From NCBI GenBank assembly GCA_913055735.1, contig CAJXKD010000002.1, forward strand, positions 536,150 to 600,149: DNA of 64,000 nucleotides, in the 5' to 3' direction. The translations under genes and the position numbers were made by a program. Source of the DNA: an uncultured Rhodospirillales bacterium. Its GTDB lineage: Bacteria > Pseudomonadota > Alphaproteobacteria > Rhodospirillales > UBA2165. Each line of letters opens with the position of its first letter. Position 1 is the stretch's first letter. Under the pieces are notes generated by a model. It saw only the letters and a program-made list of their open reading frames with translations. It did not search any database and had not been told where the DNA came from. This document shows positions 1 through 10,131 of the stretch, piece after piece.

Positions 1-504
1 CTTGCGCGGTCGTTTCAGATCACGAGTATCTTCAAAGACTTTTCCGCTCTCGATAACGTGGTCCTGGCGATCCAGGCACATCGTGGCCATAGCTTTCGTT
101 TCTGGCGGCCTGTGGTAGACGACCTAAGCCTCCGCGATCCCGCCCGCGCCGTGCTCGAGGAAGTCGGGTTGGGTGCGCGTGCGGACGTTCTCGCCGGCAA
201 TCTCGCGCATGGCGAGCAGCGCCAGCTCGAAATTGCGATGGCGATCGCATCGGAGCCCAAGATGCTGCTGCTCGATGAGCCCATGGCGGGGATGGGGCCC
301 GAAGAATCGGAGCGCATGACCGCTTATCTTCGTTCTATCAAAGGCCGCTATACCATGCTGTTGGTGGAACACGACATGGATGCCGTGTTCGCGCTTGCCG
401 ATACGATAACCGTGCTGGTCTACGGGCGCGCCATCGCCAGCGGTCCGCCGGATACCATTCGCGCCAACGCCGAGGTGCGCGCCGCCTATCTGGGGGAGGA
501 CTAG
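1..504 (+). CDS. livG: Branched-chain/aromatic acid ABC transporter ATP-binding protein (LivG type), 5' end missing
   Basis: The frame is open from base 1 to the TAG at 502-504, so only the last 167 residues are in the window. The visible part has the LivG-type variant of the ABC signature (LAHGEQRQLEIAMA), Walker B LLLDEPMAGM, and the H-loop LVEHDMDAVF. The start of the visible protein (SFQITSIFKDFSALDNV) matches the region after the Q-loop in this family. It would power uptake of a branched-chain amino acid or aromatic carboxylate with the adjacent livF product, 2 nt downstream. The box genes nearby make an aromatic acid such as benzoate a plausible substrate, but that is inference. Confidence 0.93.
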   Translation, partial: LARSFQITSIFKDFSALDNVVLAIQAHRGHSFRFWRPVVDDLSLRDPARAVLEEVGLGARADVLAGNLAHGEQRQLEIAMAIASEPKMLLLDEPMAGMGPEESERMTAYLRSIKGRYTMLLVEHDMDAVFALADTITVLVYGRAIASGPPDTIRANAEVRAAYLGED

Positions 505-506
505 CG

Positions 507-1208
507 ATGCTTGAGGTGCGCGGCATCGAAAGTTCCTACGGTGCGTCGCAGGTGCTGTTCGGCATGTCGTTCGAGGTGCGCGCAGGGGAGGTGGTTACCC
601 TGTTGGGCCGTAATGGAATGGGTAAGACCACGACTATCCGGTCGATCATGGGCTTGCTGAAACCGCATGCCGGTGAAATCCGGTTCAACGGCACCGCAAT
701 TCATCGATTGCCTGCGTACCGGGTAGCTCAGGCGGGGCTCGGACTGGTGCCCGAGGGGCGTCAAATTTTCCCCAATCTGTCTGTCATGGAGAACCTCGTG
801 GCGACATCGGGGAACCGGCGCAAGAAAACCGCGCCATGGACGGTTGAGAGGGTTTTCGACCTGTTCCCGTCGTTGGCCGAGCGACGCGCCAATATGGGCA
901 ATCAGTTGTCCGGTGGTGAACAGCAGATGCTGGCGGTCGGGCGGGCTCTGATGACCAATCCGGATCTGCTGATCCTCGATGAGGCGACGGAGGGGCTCGC
1001 GCCCTTGATCCGGGCGGATATTTGGCGGGTTCTGGGGCAACTCAAGGAGGCCGGCCAGTCGATCCTGGTTATCGACAAAAACGTGGATGCCCTGGCTCGG
1101 CTGGCGGATCGCCACTATGTGATCGAGAAAGGTAAGGTGGTTTGGCAAGGGAATTCCGCCGATTTGACCGCCGACGAAGACCTTCAGCACCGCTATCTGG
1201 GGGTATAG
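507..1208 (+). CDS. livF: Branched-chain/aromatic acid ABC transporter ATP-binding protein (LivF type)
   Basis: Full-length 233-residue ABC ATPase, normal size for LivF. Walker A is GRNGMGKTTT near residue 35, the Q-loop region is EGRQIFPNLSVMENL near 92, the signature is LSGGEQQMLAVGRAL near 133, and Walker B is LLILDEATEGLAP near 155. In the H-loop region the usual His appears replaced (VIDKNVDAL instead of VEQN/VEH), which is common in LivF, where the position is often Gln/Lys-Asn. It starts 2 nt after livG stops, so the two are co-transcribed and form the two nucleotide-binding subunits of one importer. Confidence 0.93.
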   Translation: MLEVRGIESSYGASQVLFGMSFEVRAGEVVTLLGRNGMGKTTTIRSIMGLLKPHAGEIRFNGTAIHRLPAYRVAQAGLGLVPEGRQIFPNLSVMENLVATSGNRRKKTAPWTVERVFDLFPSLAERRANMGNQLSGGEQQMLAVGRALMTNPDLLILDEATEGLAPLIRADIWRVLGQLKEAGQSILVIDKNVDALARLADRHYVIEKGKVVWQGNSADLTADEDLQHRYLGV

Positions 1209-1269
1209 GTTAACCCTCCTTGAAACCGGCGCGTCAAAGCCGAATATAACGATTCTAAGAAACAACCTA

Positions 1270-2016
1270 TTGGGGTCGGGTTACGTGCAGAAAACCGCGG
1301 CACATGGCGGCGCGCACGATATGTGGGTCGATTACCGCCAAGTCGTCCATACCGTTACCGGTGAAGTCTCCACCCAATATTGCATCCCTGGTGGGACCGG
1401 CCGCAACGGCCAGCTCCTCTTGGGCGACGATTATTTGCTAGATGGCAGCGACGGACGCTTGCTCGACCAGGCGCTCATGGAAGCGCGCCTGACGACCCTC
1501 CTCAAGGAAGCAACCAAAAAGCTATCCGAGAATCTCGCCTCGAACCCAGGCCAATTCGTTATCGTGCCCATCAACGCACTGGCGCTCGAAGTTGAAAGCC
1601 TTACCACGGTGTTTGGCGATCTCTGCCGTGCTATCCCGGAAGACGCACGCGCCAATCTGATCTTCGAAGTCATGAACCTGCCGCGAACACCGCAGTTGGA
1701 CGTGATCGATAATTTGGCAATCTTGTTGTTTCCCTTTTGTAGGTTCTTCATCGCACGCCCGCAGCCTGGTTGCACCGATTTCACGACCTTTACCAACTGC
1801 AACTTTCAGGGGGTCTGTTTCAACCTGAAGAACAAGCCGTGGCCGGTCGACAAGATCCAGCCCGATCTCGCGGCGTTTAAGGAAAATGCCTTCGCCTGCC
1901 GGATGGCGACCTATCTGCATGGGTGCGCGACGCCGGAGATTGTTGCGGTGGCCAATGGCTTGGGGTTCGAATATCTGGATGGCTCCGCCGTAGAACCCAA
2001 TGTAAATACTGCTTAA
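1270..2016 (+). CDS. Hypothetical protein with a degenerate EAL-like fold
   Basis: A 248-residue reading frame beginning at a TTG with no clear ribosome binding site; an in-frame ATG at 1321 (MWVDYRQVV) is an equally good start and would give 231 residues. The pattern resembles EAL phosphodiesterase domains: NLIFEVMNLP sits where the EAL strand would be, and the end (TYLHGCATPEIVAVANGLGFEYLDG) resembles the last helix and strand of that barrel. The catalytic EAL triad and the DDFG motif are absent, so enzymatic activity on cyclic di-GMP is unlikely. It is convergent with the CoA-transferase genes and overlaps the end of the beta subunit gene by 4 nt. The family assignment is tentative. Confidence 0.55.
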   Translation: MGSGYVQKTAAHGGAHDMWVDYRQVVHTVTGEVSTQYCIPGGTGRNGQLLLGDDYLLDGSDGRLLDQALMEARLTTLLKEATKKLSENLASNPGQFVIVPINALALEVESLTTVFGDLCRAIPEDARANLIFEVMNLPRTPQLDVIDNLAILLFPFCRFFIARPQPGCTDFTTFTNCNFQGVCFNLKNKPWPVDKIQPDLAAFKENAFACRMATYLHGCATPEIVAVANGLGFEYLDGSAVEPNVNTA

Positions 2017-2768
2017 CGCCAGAAGCCGTCGCGGTCTATCTGGTGCAGCGCGGCCAACTCTTCCGCTGACGGTGCCGGGGTTTCGCTCATATCCGGCGCG
2101 AATTTTAAATCCCAGCCGGTATTTTCCCGCACTTCTTCCGCGCTGTGACCGGGATGAACCGAGGATAGCAATAATTCGCCTTGCGCGTCCGGGCGCAGGA
2201 TCGCCTTGTCGGTGATTACCGCCGAGGGGCCGCCATCGGGTAGCCCTGCGTCGGCGCGGCTGCTACCGCCCTCGAGGAAGCCGGGCGACGTAACATAATC
2301 AACCCGCTCGACCAGCCGCCGCTTCTCGTGGTTCATAATGGCGATCAGCCGCTTGGACATGGCGGCGATGTCGGCGGCGCCGCCGGAGCCGGGCAGTTTT
2401 ACCTTGGGTTCGGCAGGATCGCCGATGTAGGACGTGTTGATGTTGCCGAAGCGGTCGATCTCCGCGCCGCCTATGAAACCGGCATCAACCTTGCGCGCCT
2501 GCAGATGGCCCATCACTTGAAGTAGTCCGGTTGTCCAGGCGGCGTTCCGCTGATTGGCCGGGTCGCACATGGTGTAGAGGGTTTCTGCGGCTGGCGCATA
2601 ACGCACGACGCCGCCTTCAAACATGCCGACGGCATTGGGCGCATGGGTCATGCGCGCGACGCCATAGGCGGTAATGGGGAGACGCATGCCGACGAACACG
2701 ATCTCGCCATCGCGGATTTCGCGCGCCGCGGCGATGATCATCAGTTCCTGGGTCGAATAGTCCGCCAT
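2013..2768 (-). CDS. CoA-transferase family I, beta subunit
   Basis: 251 residues from the ATG at 2768 (MADYSTQEL), which follows GGAG and lies 4 nt after the alpha subunit stop; a longer in-frame start at 2786 would overlap the alpha gene and is less likely. The sequence resembles GctB/IpdB-type subunits: the segment MFEGGVVRYAP, the glycine-rich loop LPGSGGAADIA, and FIGGAEIDRFGNINTS are typical. It would pair with the upstream subunit to move (or hydrolyse) CoA on a carboxylic acid, plausibly a dicarboxylate formed late in benzoyl-CoA breakdown. The substrate cannot be told from sequence; 3-oxoadipate, glutaconate and ring-opened acyl-CoAs are all possible. Confidence 0.85.
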   Translation of the reverse strand: MADYSTQELMIIAAAREIRDGEIVFVGMRLPITAYGVARMTHAPNAVGMFEGGVVRYAPAAETLYTMCDPANQRNAAWTTGLLQVMGHLQARKVDAGFIGGAEIDRFGNINTSYIGDPAEPKVKLPGSGGAADIAAMSKRLIAIMNHEKRRLVERVDYVTSPGFLEGGSSRADAGLPDGGPSAVITDKAILRPDAQGELLLSSVHPGHSAEEVRENTGWDLKFAPDMSETPAPSAEELAALHQIDRDGFWR

Positions 2769-2772
2769 CGCC

Positions 2773-3693
2773 TTACTCCGCTGCATAATTGGCGGGCGCG
2801 GCCAACTGCTCGCCTTTGATGCGCAGCTCGTCGAGACGGGACCCGAGTTTTTCCGTGTAGGCTTCCGGCGAACCCGGGTCGAATACCCATTCGTCGAGCC
2901 ATGCTTTGAAGCCGTCCACGTCGCGGGAACGGGCGTGATAGTCGTTGAAAAAGGCGCTGTCGCGGAGCCAACGCCCCGTCAGCGGCGACGGGTGGGTGCC
3001 GGCCGGCACCTCGCAGACCGCGTCGACCCGGAAGCCCGGAACCAGAATTCGCGAGGGATCGGAGGCAATGACGCTGTCGTCGACGATTTCGTTGGCGACG
3101 ATGATCACTCGCTCGGCAGCGAGCCCGGCTTCCTGACACAGGCCATTGGAGCCCCAGAAATGGCAATTGCCGCCGCGGTCGGCGCGCTGCACGGCAAGAA
3201 TGGTGACGTCCGGCTTTAGCGGGGGCACGAGGACAACCGGCTCGTCTTTTTCCGCAAAGGGATTTTGCGCCTTCTTGAAGGTGGGATTCTCGGCGATGCC
3301 GGACCCGAGGATGGATCGCACAGGCGCGTAGGGCATGCCATAGGCGGCAGCGAACAACGCCATGCCGACGGAGAAATTGGAGTAATCGTTGATAACGATC
3401 TTGTTGGGGATGCCTTTTTCGGCGGCGCGGCGATAATTGTGACCGAGCCCGCCCGAGACATTGCCGACCCAAGCGCCGGTGATGGCGCCGACGCAACCGG
3501 CGCCGATGAGCATGTCAGTGGAGGCGTCCGAGATGGGCGCGATCATATTCAGGTCGCGCTTGCCCTGGCGGATCAGTTCATAGGTGGCGGCAAAGGGAAT
3601 GGCGGTTTCCAATGCGGCCCCCAACACCACCTTGTCGCTGTCGCGGACAAGGGACGCGATCGCATCCGAAAGGGTGGTTGTTTTATCTGTCAT
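2773..3693 (-). CDS. CoA-transferase family I, alpha subunit
   Basis: 306 residues. Motifs of the GctA/IpdA type include LIGAGCVGAITGAW and VLVPPLKPDVTILAVQRAD, followed by NCHFWGSNG where many homologues read GNA..WG. The gene is the promoter-proximal member of a two-gene unit: its stop is 4 nt before the beta subunit start. It lies 35 nt downstream of the benzoate-CoA ligase gene in the same direction, so all three probably form one transcript. Function: heterodimeric CoA transfer; the acyl substrate is not identified. Confidence 0.85.
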   Translation of the reverse strand: MTDKTTTLSDAIASLVRDSDKVVLGAALETAIPFAATYELIRQGKRDLNMIAPISDASTDMLIGAGCVGAITGAWVGNVSGGLGHNYRRAAEKGIPNKIVINDYSNFSVGMALFAAAYGMPYAPVRSILGSGIAENPTFKKAQNPFAEKDEPVVLVPPLKPDVTILAVQRADRGGNCHFWGSNGLCQEAGLAAERVIIVANEIVDDSVIASDPSRILVPGFRVDAVCEVPAGTHPSPLTGRWLRDSAFFNDYHARSRDVDGFKAWLDEWVFDPGSPEAYTEKLGSRLDELRIKGEQLAAPANYAAE

Positions 3694-3728
3694 TTGAATC
3701 GTTTAAGGTGCGTTTCTGAATCAAAACA

Positions 3729-5327
<1,599 letters not shown>

Positions 5328-5494
5328 AAGGTCTCTCCCTGTGGATTTTCGGCTGTTTTTTGTTGCGCGTCCGAGGCGTGTCGCAAGGGCCAATTTTTAG
5401 CTAATTCTGGCCATTTTCGCAATCAAAAGCCTTATAGAATTTTGTATATTTCCGCGTTCATTTCGTACTGCCGACCGGGCTGCCCGACAGGCAG

Positions 5495-6061
5495 TTATCG
5501 CCGTTTGGCGAGTTCGCGATAAAGCGCTTCCGGCGTCACGCCAATCTCCGAGGCCAGCACATGCCAGTTCCCCTTCGCGGGAAGCGCGCCGCCGTTGAGA
5601 TCGAGCCAGGCGTCCAGCCGCTGATCGACTTTCTTCAACGTCATGATTTCGATTTGAGTACGCGTGCGCTGGACCTCGCGGGCGAGGCGGCGCGCCCAGG
5701 CTTCTGCAAACGCCGTATCTCCGGCAAGTTTGCGCGCGAGCATATTACGGGGGATGACGGCCAGCCGCGACGGCGCGGCTGCGACGGCGTCGCAATGATA
5801 GCGGGCCGCGTGGAGCGAAGCCTCGGCGAGAACATCGCCGGGGCCTGCCCGCTGCAACGTCAGCGCGGCACCGTCCGAGAGGTGGCGGACGAGGCGCACG
5901 TCTCCCTGGCAAACTAGAAACAGCGACCGCACCCGGTCCTCGCGGCGGAACAGCATTTCATCCGCTGCCAGCATCCGTTCGCGGATGGCGAGGTTCGTGA
6001 GTTTTTCGATGAGATCGTCGGACATGATCATAATCATGTTTGGATTCGGGCCCTTGTACAA
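5495..6061 (-). CDS. Short Crp/Fnr-type transcriptional regulator
   Basis: About 176-188 residues, shorter than typical Crp/Fnr proteins (220-250). The N-terminal cyclic-nucleotide-binding-like beta roll (RSLFLVCQGDVRLVRH, AGPGDVLAEASL) lacks the phosphate-binding residues of true cAMP receptors and has no Fnr-type N-terminal Cys cluster. A C-terminal winged helix follows (VDQRLDAWLDL through VLASEIGVTPEALYRELAK). Start choice is open: ATG at 6061, 6037, 6031 or 6025 (MSDDLIEKL) are all in frame and none has a good ribosome binding site. It sits between the benzoate-CoA ligase and a divergent periplasmic protein gene and could regulate either; the ligand is unknown. Confidence 0.8.
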   Translation of the reverse strand: MYKGPNPNMIMIMSDDLIEKLTNLAIRERMLAADEMLFRREDRVRSLFLVCQGDVRLVRHLSDGAALTLQRAGPGDVLAEASLHAARYHCDAVAAAPSRLAVIPRNMLARKLAGDTAFAEAWARRLAREVQRTRTQIEIMTLKKVDQRLDAWLDLNGGALPAKGNWHVLASEIGVTPEALYRELAKRR

Positions 6062-6097
6062 TTATTTGCTTTGAGAGGGTACGAAAGGAGAAATTCC

Positions 6098-6631
6098 ATG
6101 CGGATTTTGATCGCTGCTACGGCTGTCGTCTTGATTCTGGCGGTCACGCCGGCGCAAGCCCAGCATGTCGGCCATGGTTTGCATGGCGGGTCGTCCCCTT
6201 ATGCCGGATGGCAGACGCGCGAGATAAAAATGCTGTCGGATGATCAGATAGCGGATCTCCAAGCCGGGCGGGGAATGTCGCTTGCTTTGTCGGCGGAGTT
6301 GAATGGCTATCCGGGACCGACACACGTATTGGAACTGGCCGACCACCTCCAATTGTCCGCGGGCCAACGGGAAAAGACCGAAACGCTGCTCGCGGAAATG
6401 AAAAAGGAGTCCATCGCCCTTGGGGCTGAGCTAATGGAAGCCGAACGCGGCATCGATGCTCTCTTCGGCGCAGTCATTCCTACCGAACAAGCACTTCGCG
6501 ACGCGACGGCGATGGCCGCGGCGGTGCAAGGGAGGCTGCGCTTCGCGCATCTGCGCTATCACTTGCGAACGATGCAAATTTTGAACCCAGCCCAGGTCGA
6601 AGCCTATAACCGGCTGCGCGGCTACCGATAA
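6098..6631 (+). CDS. Periplasmic Spy/CpxP-like protein
   Basis: 177 residues from the ATG at 6098, preceded by AAGGAG; an upstream in-frame TTG at 6071 lacks this. The N-terminus (MRILIAATAVVLILAVTPAQAQ) is a classic signal peptide with cleavage after AQA. The mature protein is mostly helical with an LxxxQ type segment (LADHLQLSAGQREKTETLL) near residue 90, typical of Spy/CpxP-like periplasmic chaperones and heavy-metal sensors. It diverges from the Crp/Fnr-type gene with only 36 nt between them and ends in a strong terminator. Role is inferred as periplasmic stress or metal response. Confidence 0.72.
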   Translation: MRILIAATAVVLILAVTPAQAQHVGHGLHGGSSPYAGWQTREIKMLSDDQIADLQAGRGMSLALSAELNGYPGPTHVLELADHLQLSAGQREKTETLLAEMKKESIALGAELMEAERGIDALFGAVIPTEQALRDATAMAAAVQGRLRFAHLRYHLRTMQILNPAQVEAYNRLRGYR

Positions 6632-6633
6632 AA

Positions 6634-6659
6634 AAAGCCCCGGCATGCGCCGGGGCTTT
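6634..6659. terminator. Intrinsic terminator, possibly bidirectional
   Basis: An 11-bp stem (AAAGCCCCGGC with its complement) around a 4-nt ATGC loop, flanked by A-rich sequence on the left and TTT on the right. It lies directly after the Spy-like gene stop and faces the boxB remnant from the other side, so it could stop transcripts from both strands. Confidence 0.88.
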
Positions 6660-6679
6660 CCGTTTCTTGGCGTCTTGGC

Positions 6680-6730
6680 TTAGTGGAACTTCACATATTC
6701 GAAGTCCACCGTCTGCCCGTGGATACCGCG
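6680..6730 (-). pseudogene. Remnant of the 3' end of a second boxB
   Basis: On the minus strand these bases read RGIHGQTVDFEYVKFH followed by TAA, the same as the C-terminus of the intact BoxB next door (RGIHGQSVDFEYVKFH, TGA) with one Ser/Thr change. By hand count 36 of 51 aligned bases are identical, and nearly all differences are at silent codon positions. The two copies must have diverged while both encoded functional protein. Upstream in this frame the similarity soon fades (reading VTGRARPGPW), so only the tail of the gene remains. It cannot make BoxB. Confidence 0.85.
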
Positions 6731-6787
6731 CCACGGGCCGGGGCGAGCCCGGCCCGTCACTGTTAATTTTGACCGCGGCATCCACGA

Positions 6788-8209
6788 TCAATGAAATTTG
6801 ACGTACTCAAAATCGACAGATTGCCCGTGAATGCCGCGGTCGGGGGCGGCGATCCAGTTGGCGAACTTGCCCGGCTCGGTGACCGGCACCATCAAGGTCT
6901 GCAAAAACGCGTGATCGTCGTCGTTGGGTAGCCACAGGTTGGCCTGTTTTTTCCACTCTTCGGCGCTGATGATTTTGCCTTGCGGCGTCACGTTGACGCC
7001 AGCGAAGATGCCGATGTTGCGGTGGAAACCTTCATGCGGCAGTGCCAGTTTGTAGTCGATGCCGTGATCGGCGAGGGTCTTGTTCCACCGGTCGACGCCG
7101 CGCTGGCAGTCCTCGGCGTAGTCGTTGCGCAGCCGCTCGTTGATGGCGAGCAGGGCGGCATGATCGTGCATCCGGATATTGCCGTCGTCGTCAATCTCGG
7201 GGACCGGATAGGTATCGTGATCGAGGACGTGGTCGTCTTTGATCTTGGTCTCGAGATAGCGGCCTTTCAGACCCATGGAATAGTAGTTGCCGGCGTTGGT
7301 GGAGTTTTCCTGCCCGAACAGGTCGAGGCAGATGGAGAAGTGGAAGTTCATGTACTTCTGGATCAAGTCCAGATTGATGCCACCATATTTGCTGACATCG
7401 TCGGTGTCGTGCTCGCGCATCAATTCGGCGGTGCGCTTGACGACCCGGCCGACGCCGGTCTCGCCAACGAACATGTGGTGCGCTTCTTCGGTCAGCATGA
7501 AGCGGCAGGTCCGCGACAGGGGATCGAAGCCCGATTCCGCAAGCGCCTGAAGCTGATACTTGCCGTCGCGGTCCTGGAAGTAGGTGAACATGAAGAACTG
7601 CAGCCAGTCGTGGGTCACCTCGTTGAAGGCTTCGAGGATACGCGGTTTGTCGGGATCGCCGGAGTGGCGTTCCAGCATCTCTTCCGCTTCCTCGCGGCCG
7701 TCGCGGCCGAAATAAGCGTGCAGCAAATAGACCATCGCCCACAAATGGCGGCCTTCCTCGACGTTCACCTGATAAAGACTGCGCAGGTCATAGAGGGAGG
7801 GACAGGTACGTCCCAACTGACGCTGTTGCTCAACGCTCGCCGGTTCGGTATCGCCCTGGGTGACGATCAGACGGCGCAACTCCGAGCGGTACTCGCCCGG
7901 CACCTCTTGCCAGGCGGCTTCGCCCTTGTGGGCGCCGAAGTTGACCTGACGGCCTTCTTCCTGATCGGCGAGGAAGATGCCCCAACGGTACTCGGGCATC
8001 TTGACGTAATCGAAGTGTGCCCAGCCGTCGGCGCCGACATCGACCGCGGTGCGGAGATAAACCTCGTTCTCGGCGCTTTTCACCGGGCCGAGATCGTTCC
8101 ACCAGTGCAGAAACTCCGGCTGCCATTTTTCCAGAGCCCGCTGCAGACGGCGGTCGTCCGCGAGGTTAACGTTATTGGGGATCTTCTGGTTGAGATCGAC
8201 CTTTGCCAT
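6788..8209 (-). CDS. boxB: Benzoyl-CoA 2,3-epoxidase subunit BoxB
   Basis: 473 residues, the expected size for BoxB, the di-iron oxygenase that epoxidises benzoyl-CoA with O2 and electrons from the reductase BoxA. Two ExxH iron-binding motifs are visible: EEGRH (E152, H155) and EEAHH (E242, H245), with further candidate carboxylate ligands near residues 122 and 213. The C-terminus ends HGQSVDFEYVKFH. It is 4 nt downstream of boxC and transcribed with it. BoxA, needed for electron supply, is not in the window and must be elsewhere. Confidence 0.95.
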   Translation of the reverse strand: MAKVDLNQKIPNNVNLADDRRLQRALEKWQPEFLHWWNDLGPVKSAENEVYLRTAVDVGADGWAHFDYVKMPEYRWGIFLADQEEGRQVNFGAHKGEAAWQEVPGEYRSELRRLIVTQGDTEPASVEQQRQLGRTCPSLYDLRSLYQVNVEEGRHLWAMVYLLHAYFGRDGREEAEEMLERHSGDPDKPRILEAFNEVTHDWLQFFMFTYFQDRDGKYQLQALAESGFDPLSRTCRFMLTEEAHHMFVGETGVGRVVKRTAELMREHDTDDVSKYGGINLDLIQKYMNFHFSICLDLFGQENSTNAGNYYSMGLKGRYLETKIKDDHVLDHDTYPVPEIDDDGNIRMHDHAALLAINERLRNDYAEDCQRGVDRWNKTLADHGIDYKLALPHEGFHRNIGIFAGVNVTPQGKIISAEEWKKQANLWLPNDDDHAFLQTLMVPVTEPGKFANWIAAPDRGIHGQSVDFEYVKFH

Positions 8210-8213
8210 TGTC

Positions 8214-9863
8214 CTACACCCGTTCCTTGTTGAAATGAGCCTGTTTGCCCGTGCCGTAGCGCTTCAGCGCGCCTTCTTCGCCCACCGCATTGGGGCGTTG
8301 GAAAATCCAGTTCTGCCACGCACTCAGGCGGCCGAAGATTTTCGTTTCCAATGTTTCGGGACCGGCGAAGCGGAGGCTCGCTTCCAAACCGGTCAGCGCA
8401 TCCGTCGAGAAATGGGCGCGCTCTTCGATGGCGAGCCGCACCTCGTCTTCCCAATCGATATCGTCAGGGATGAAGGTGACGAGACCCAATTCGTCGGCGG
8501 CCTCGGCATCGAGATCGCTGCCCATCTCTGCCTTGGCGTCCTCAACTTTTTCAGGATCATCGAGGAAACGTGTCTCCATGCGGCTCAGCCCGTTGCACAT
8601 GGGCAGCGGCCCAAAATTCATGCTGGTCATGCGCACCGCCGCCGGCGGCAGATTGGAGCCCTCGAACGTACCGTCGAGCATATAGCTGCGGTCGGCGGCA
8701 AGAACGAACTCGAAGAAGGTGCCGGTAAAGCAGCTGCCCGGCTCGACAAGCGTGATGACGCTACGCGACGACACGTCGAGGCGTTTGAGGGTGCGCTTGA
8801 GATAGAGAGTGATCTCGCGCACCAGCCAGTCGTCGGCATTATCGAGCAACGCTTGGTCGGCGGCGGCGAGGTTTTCGGCATTGCCCGAGGATTTGAACAC
8901 CCAGGTGCCGATCTCCGGCTCGTTGGTACGCATATGGACGATGAAGTTGTCCATGTCGCGGGCGAAGGCGAGGGGCCAAAACTTGTCCCCCTGCGCGTGA
9001 ATGTCGTCGATGCCGCTCGGCGGCGGATCGGCCGGGGCGTGGAGCGTAATGGTCGCGACTCCCAGATCGCGGTCGATGGTGGCCGATAGAGTTCCGTAAG
9101 TGATCTCATTGTCGCCATAGGTAACCTCGAGCGGCGTCAGCTTGATACCGACGGCGTCTTTGGGACGCTTCGATTTGGCGGCAAGTTCGAGGGCACGCTC
9201 GGTCGCTTTCTCCTGCAGTTTGGAGCGCGGCACGATCTCGTCGACCAGTTTCCACTGGACGGCGCGCTTACCTTTGATGCCTTCGGTGAGGGTACAGAAA
9301 TAGTCGGCGTGATCGCGGCGCACATGGCGTTTATCGACCACGCGGGTCAAGCCGCCTGTGCCCGGCAGCACCGCCAGCAACGGCACCTCGGGGAGCGATA
9401 CGGATGACGAGCCGTCATCGACCAGCATGATGTGGTCGGCGGCAAGTGCCAATTCATAACCGCCGCCCGCGGCGACGCCGTTAATGACGCAGAGATACTT
9501 CTGGTCGGAATAATCGCTGGCATCTTCCATGCCGTTTCGCGTCTCGTTGGTGAACTTGCAGAAGTTTACTTTCCATGCGTGGCTGGACGTGCCGAGCATG
9601 CGGATGTTGGCGCCGGCGCAGAAGATTCGATCCTTGGCGGAAGTAAGCATCACGCAGCCGACCTCGGGGTGTTCGAAACGCAGCCGTTGGATCGCGTCGT
9701 AAAGCTCGATATCGACGCCGAGGTCGTAGGAGTTGAGCTTGAGCTCATAGCCGTCGACCAGACCGCCGTCTTCGCTCACATCCATGGCGAGGGTGGCGAC
9801 GGGGCCGTCGAAGCTGAGCTTCCAATGCTTGTATTGATCCGGATTGGTTCTGAAATCGATCAT
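8214..9863 (-). CDS. boxC: Benzoyl-CoA-dihydrodiol lyase BoxC (2,3-epoxybenzoyl-CoA dihydrolase)
   Basis: 549 residues from the ATG at 9863 (MIDFRTNPDQYKHWKL), with AAGGGAAG upstream; a longer frame to 10007 has no family similarity. BoxC is a large crotonase-fold enzyme that opens the epoxidised ring with loss of formate. The N-terminal crotonase region shows IFCAGANIRMLG and GVAAGGGYELALAADHI, and a second crotonase-like half follows (SCFTGTFFEFVLAADRSY). It leads the boxC-boxB unit. The upstream interval contains inverted repeats at 10038-10071. Confidence 0.95.
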   Translation of the reverse strand: MIDFRTNPDQYKHWKLSFDGPVATLAMDVSEDGGLVDGYELKLNSYDLGVDIELYDAIQRLRFEHPEVGCVMLTSAKDRIFCAGANIRMLGTSSHAWKVNFCKFTNETRNGMEDASDYSDQKYLCVINGVAAGGGYELALAADHIMLVDDGSSSVSLPEVPLLAVLPGTGGLTRVVDKRHVRRDHADYFCTLTEGIKGKRAVQWKLVDEIVPRSKLQEKATERALELAAKSKRPKDAVGIKLTPLEVTYGDNEITYGTLSATIDRDLGVATITLHAPADPPPSGIDDIHAQGDKFWPLAFARDMDNFIVHMRTNEPEIGTWVFKSSGNAENLAAADQALLDNADDWLVREITLYLKRTLKRLDVSSRSVITLVEPGSCFTGTFFEFVLAADRSYMLDGTFEGSNLPPAAVRMTSMNFGPLPMCNGLSRMETRFLDDPEKVEDAKAEMGSDLDAEAADELGLVTFIPDDIDWEDEVRLAIEERAHFSTDALTGLEASLRFAGPETLETKIFGRLSAWQNWIFQRPNAVGEEGALKRYGTGKQAHFNKERV

Positions 9864-10037
9864 GCTTGGACGCTTCCCTTGATTTCCGCGCCCCCAAATT
9901 TTTCCCGTGGTTCTGGCATAGGGGCTAGTTGGTCTTATCTGTCTGCCCGTTGCCGACGGCGGCGCAATCGCCTCTTTCTCGTCCATCGCGCGGTGACCTG
10001 GAAGCACCGCAGGGGAGAAAATCGCCGGAAAACAGGC

Positions 10038-10071
10038 ATTTACGTAAATCGGTACTAAAATACCTATTTAC
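10038..10071. promoter_or_regulatory. Candidate operator: overlapping inverted repeats between boxC and the acetyltransferase gene
   Basis: GTAAATCGGTA (10044-10054) and TACCTATTTAC (10061-10071) form an inverted repeat with 10 of 11 matching pairs and a 6-nt spacer. The left arm also overlaps the perfect 12-bp palindrome ATTTACGTAAAT (10038-10049). This layout of three half-sites in a divergent promoter region is typical of a dimeric regulator binding site. The rest of the 9864-10131 interval shows nothing clear. Which regulator binds is unknown; no BoxR-type gene is in the window. Confidence 0.55.
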
Positions 10072-10131
10072 ATCATGCGCGCATCCCCCCATTCTGTCAA
10101 GAGAGGTCTTTGAGCAAAGAACGGGCGGAAT

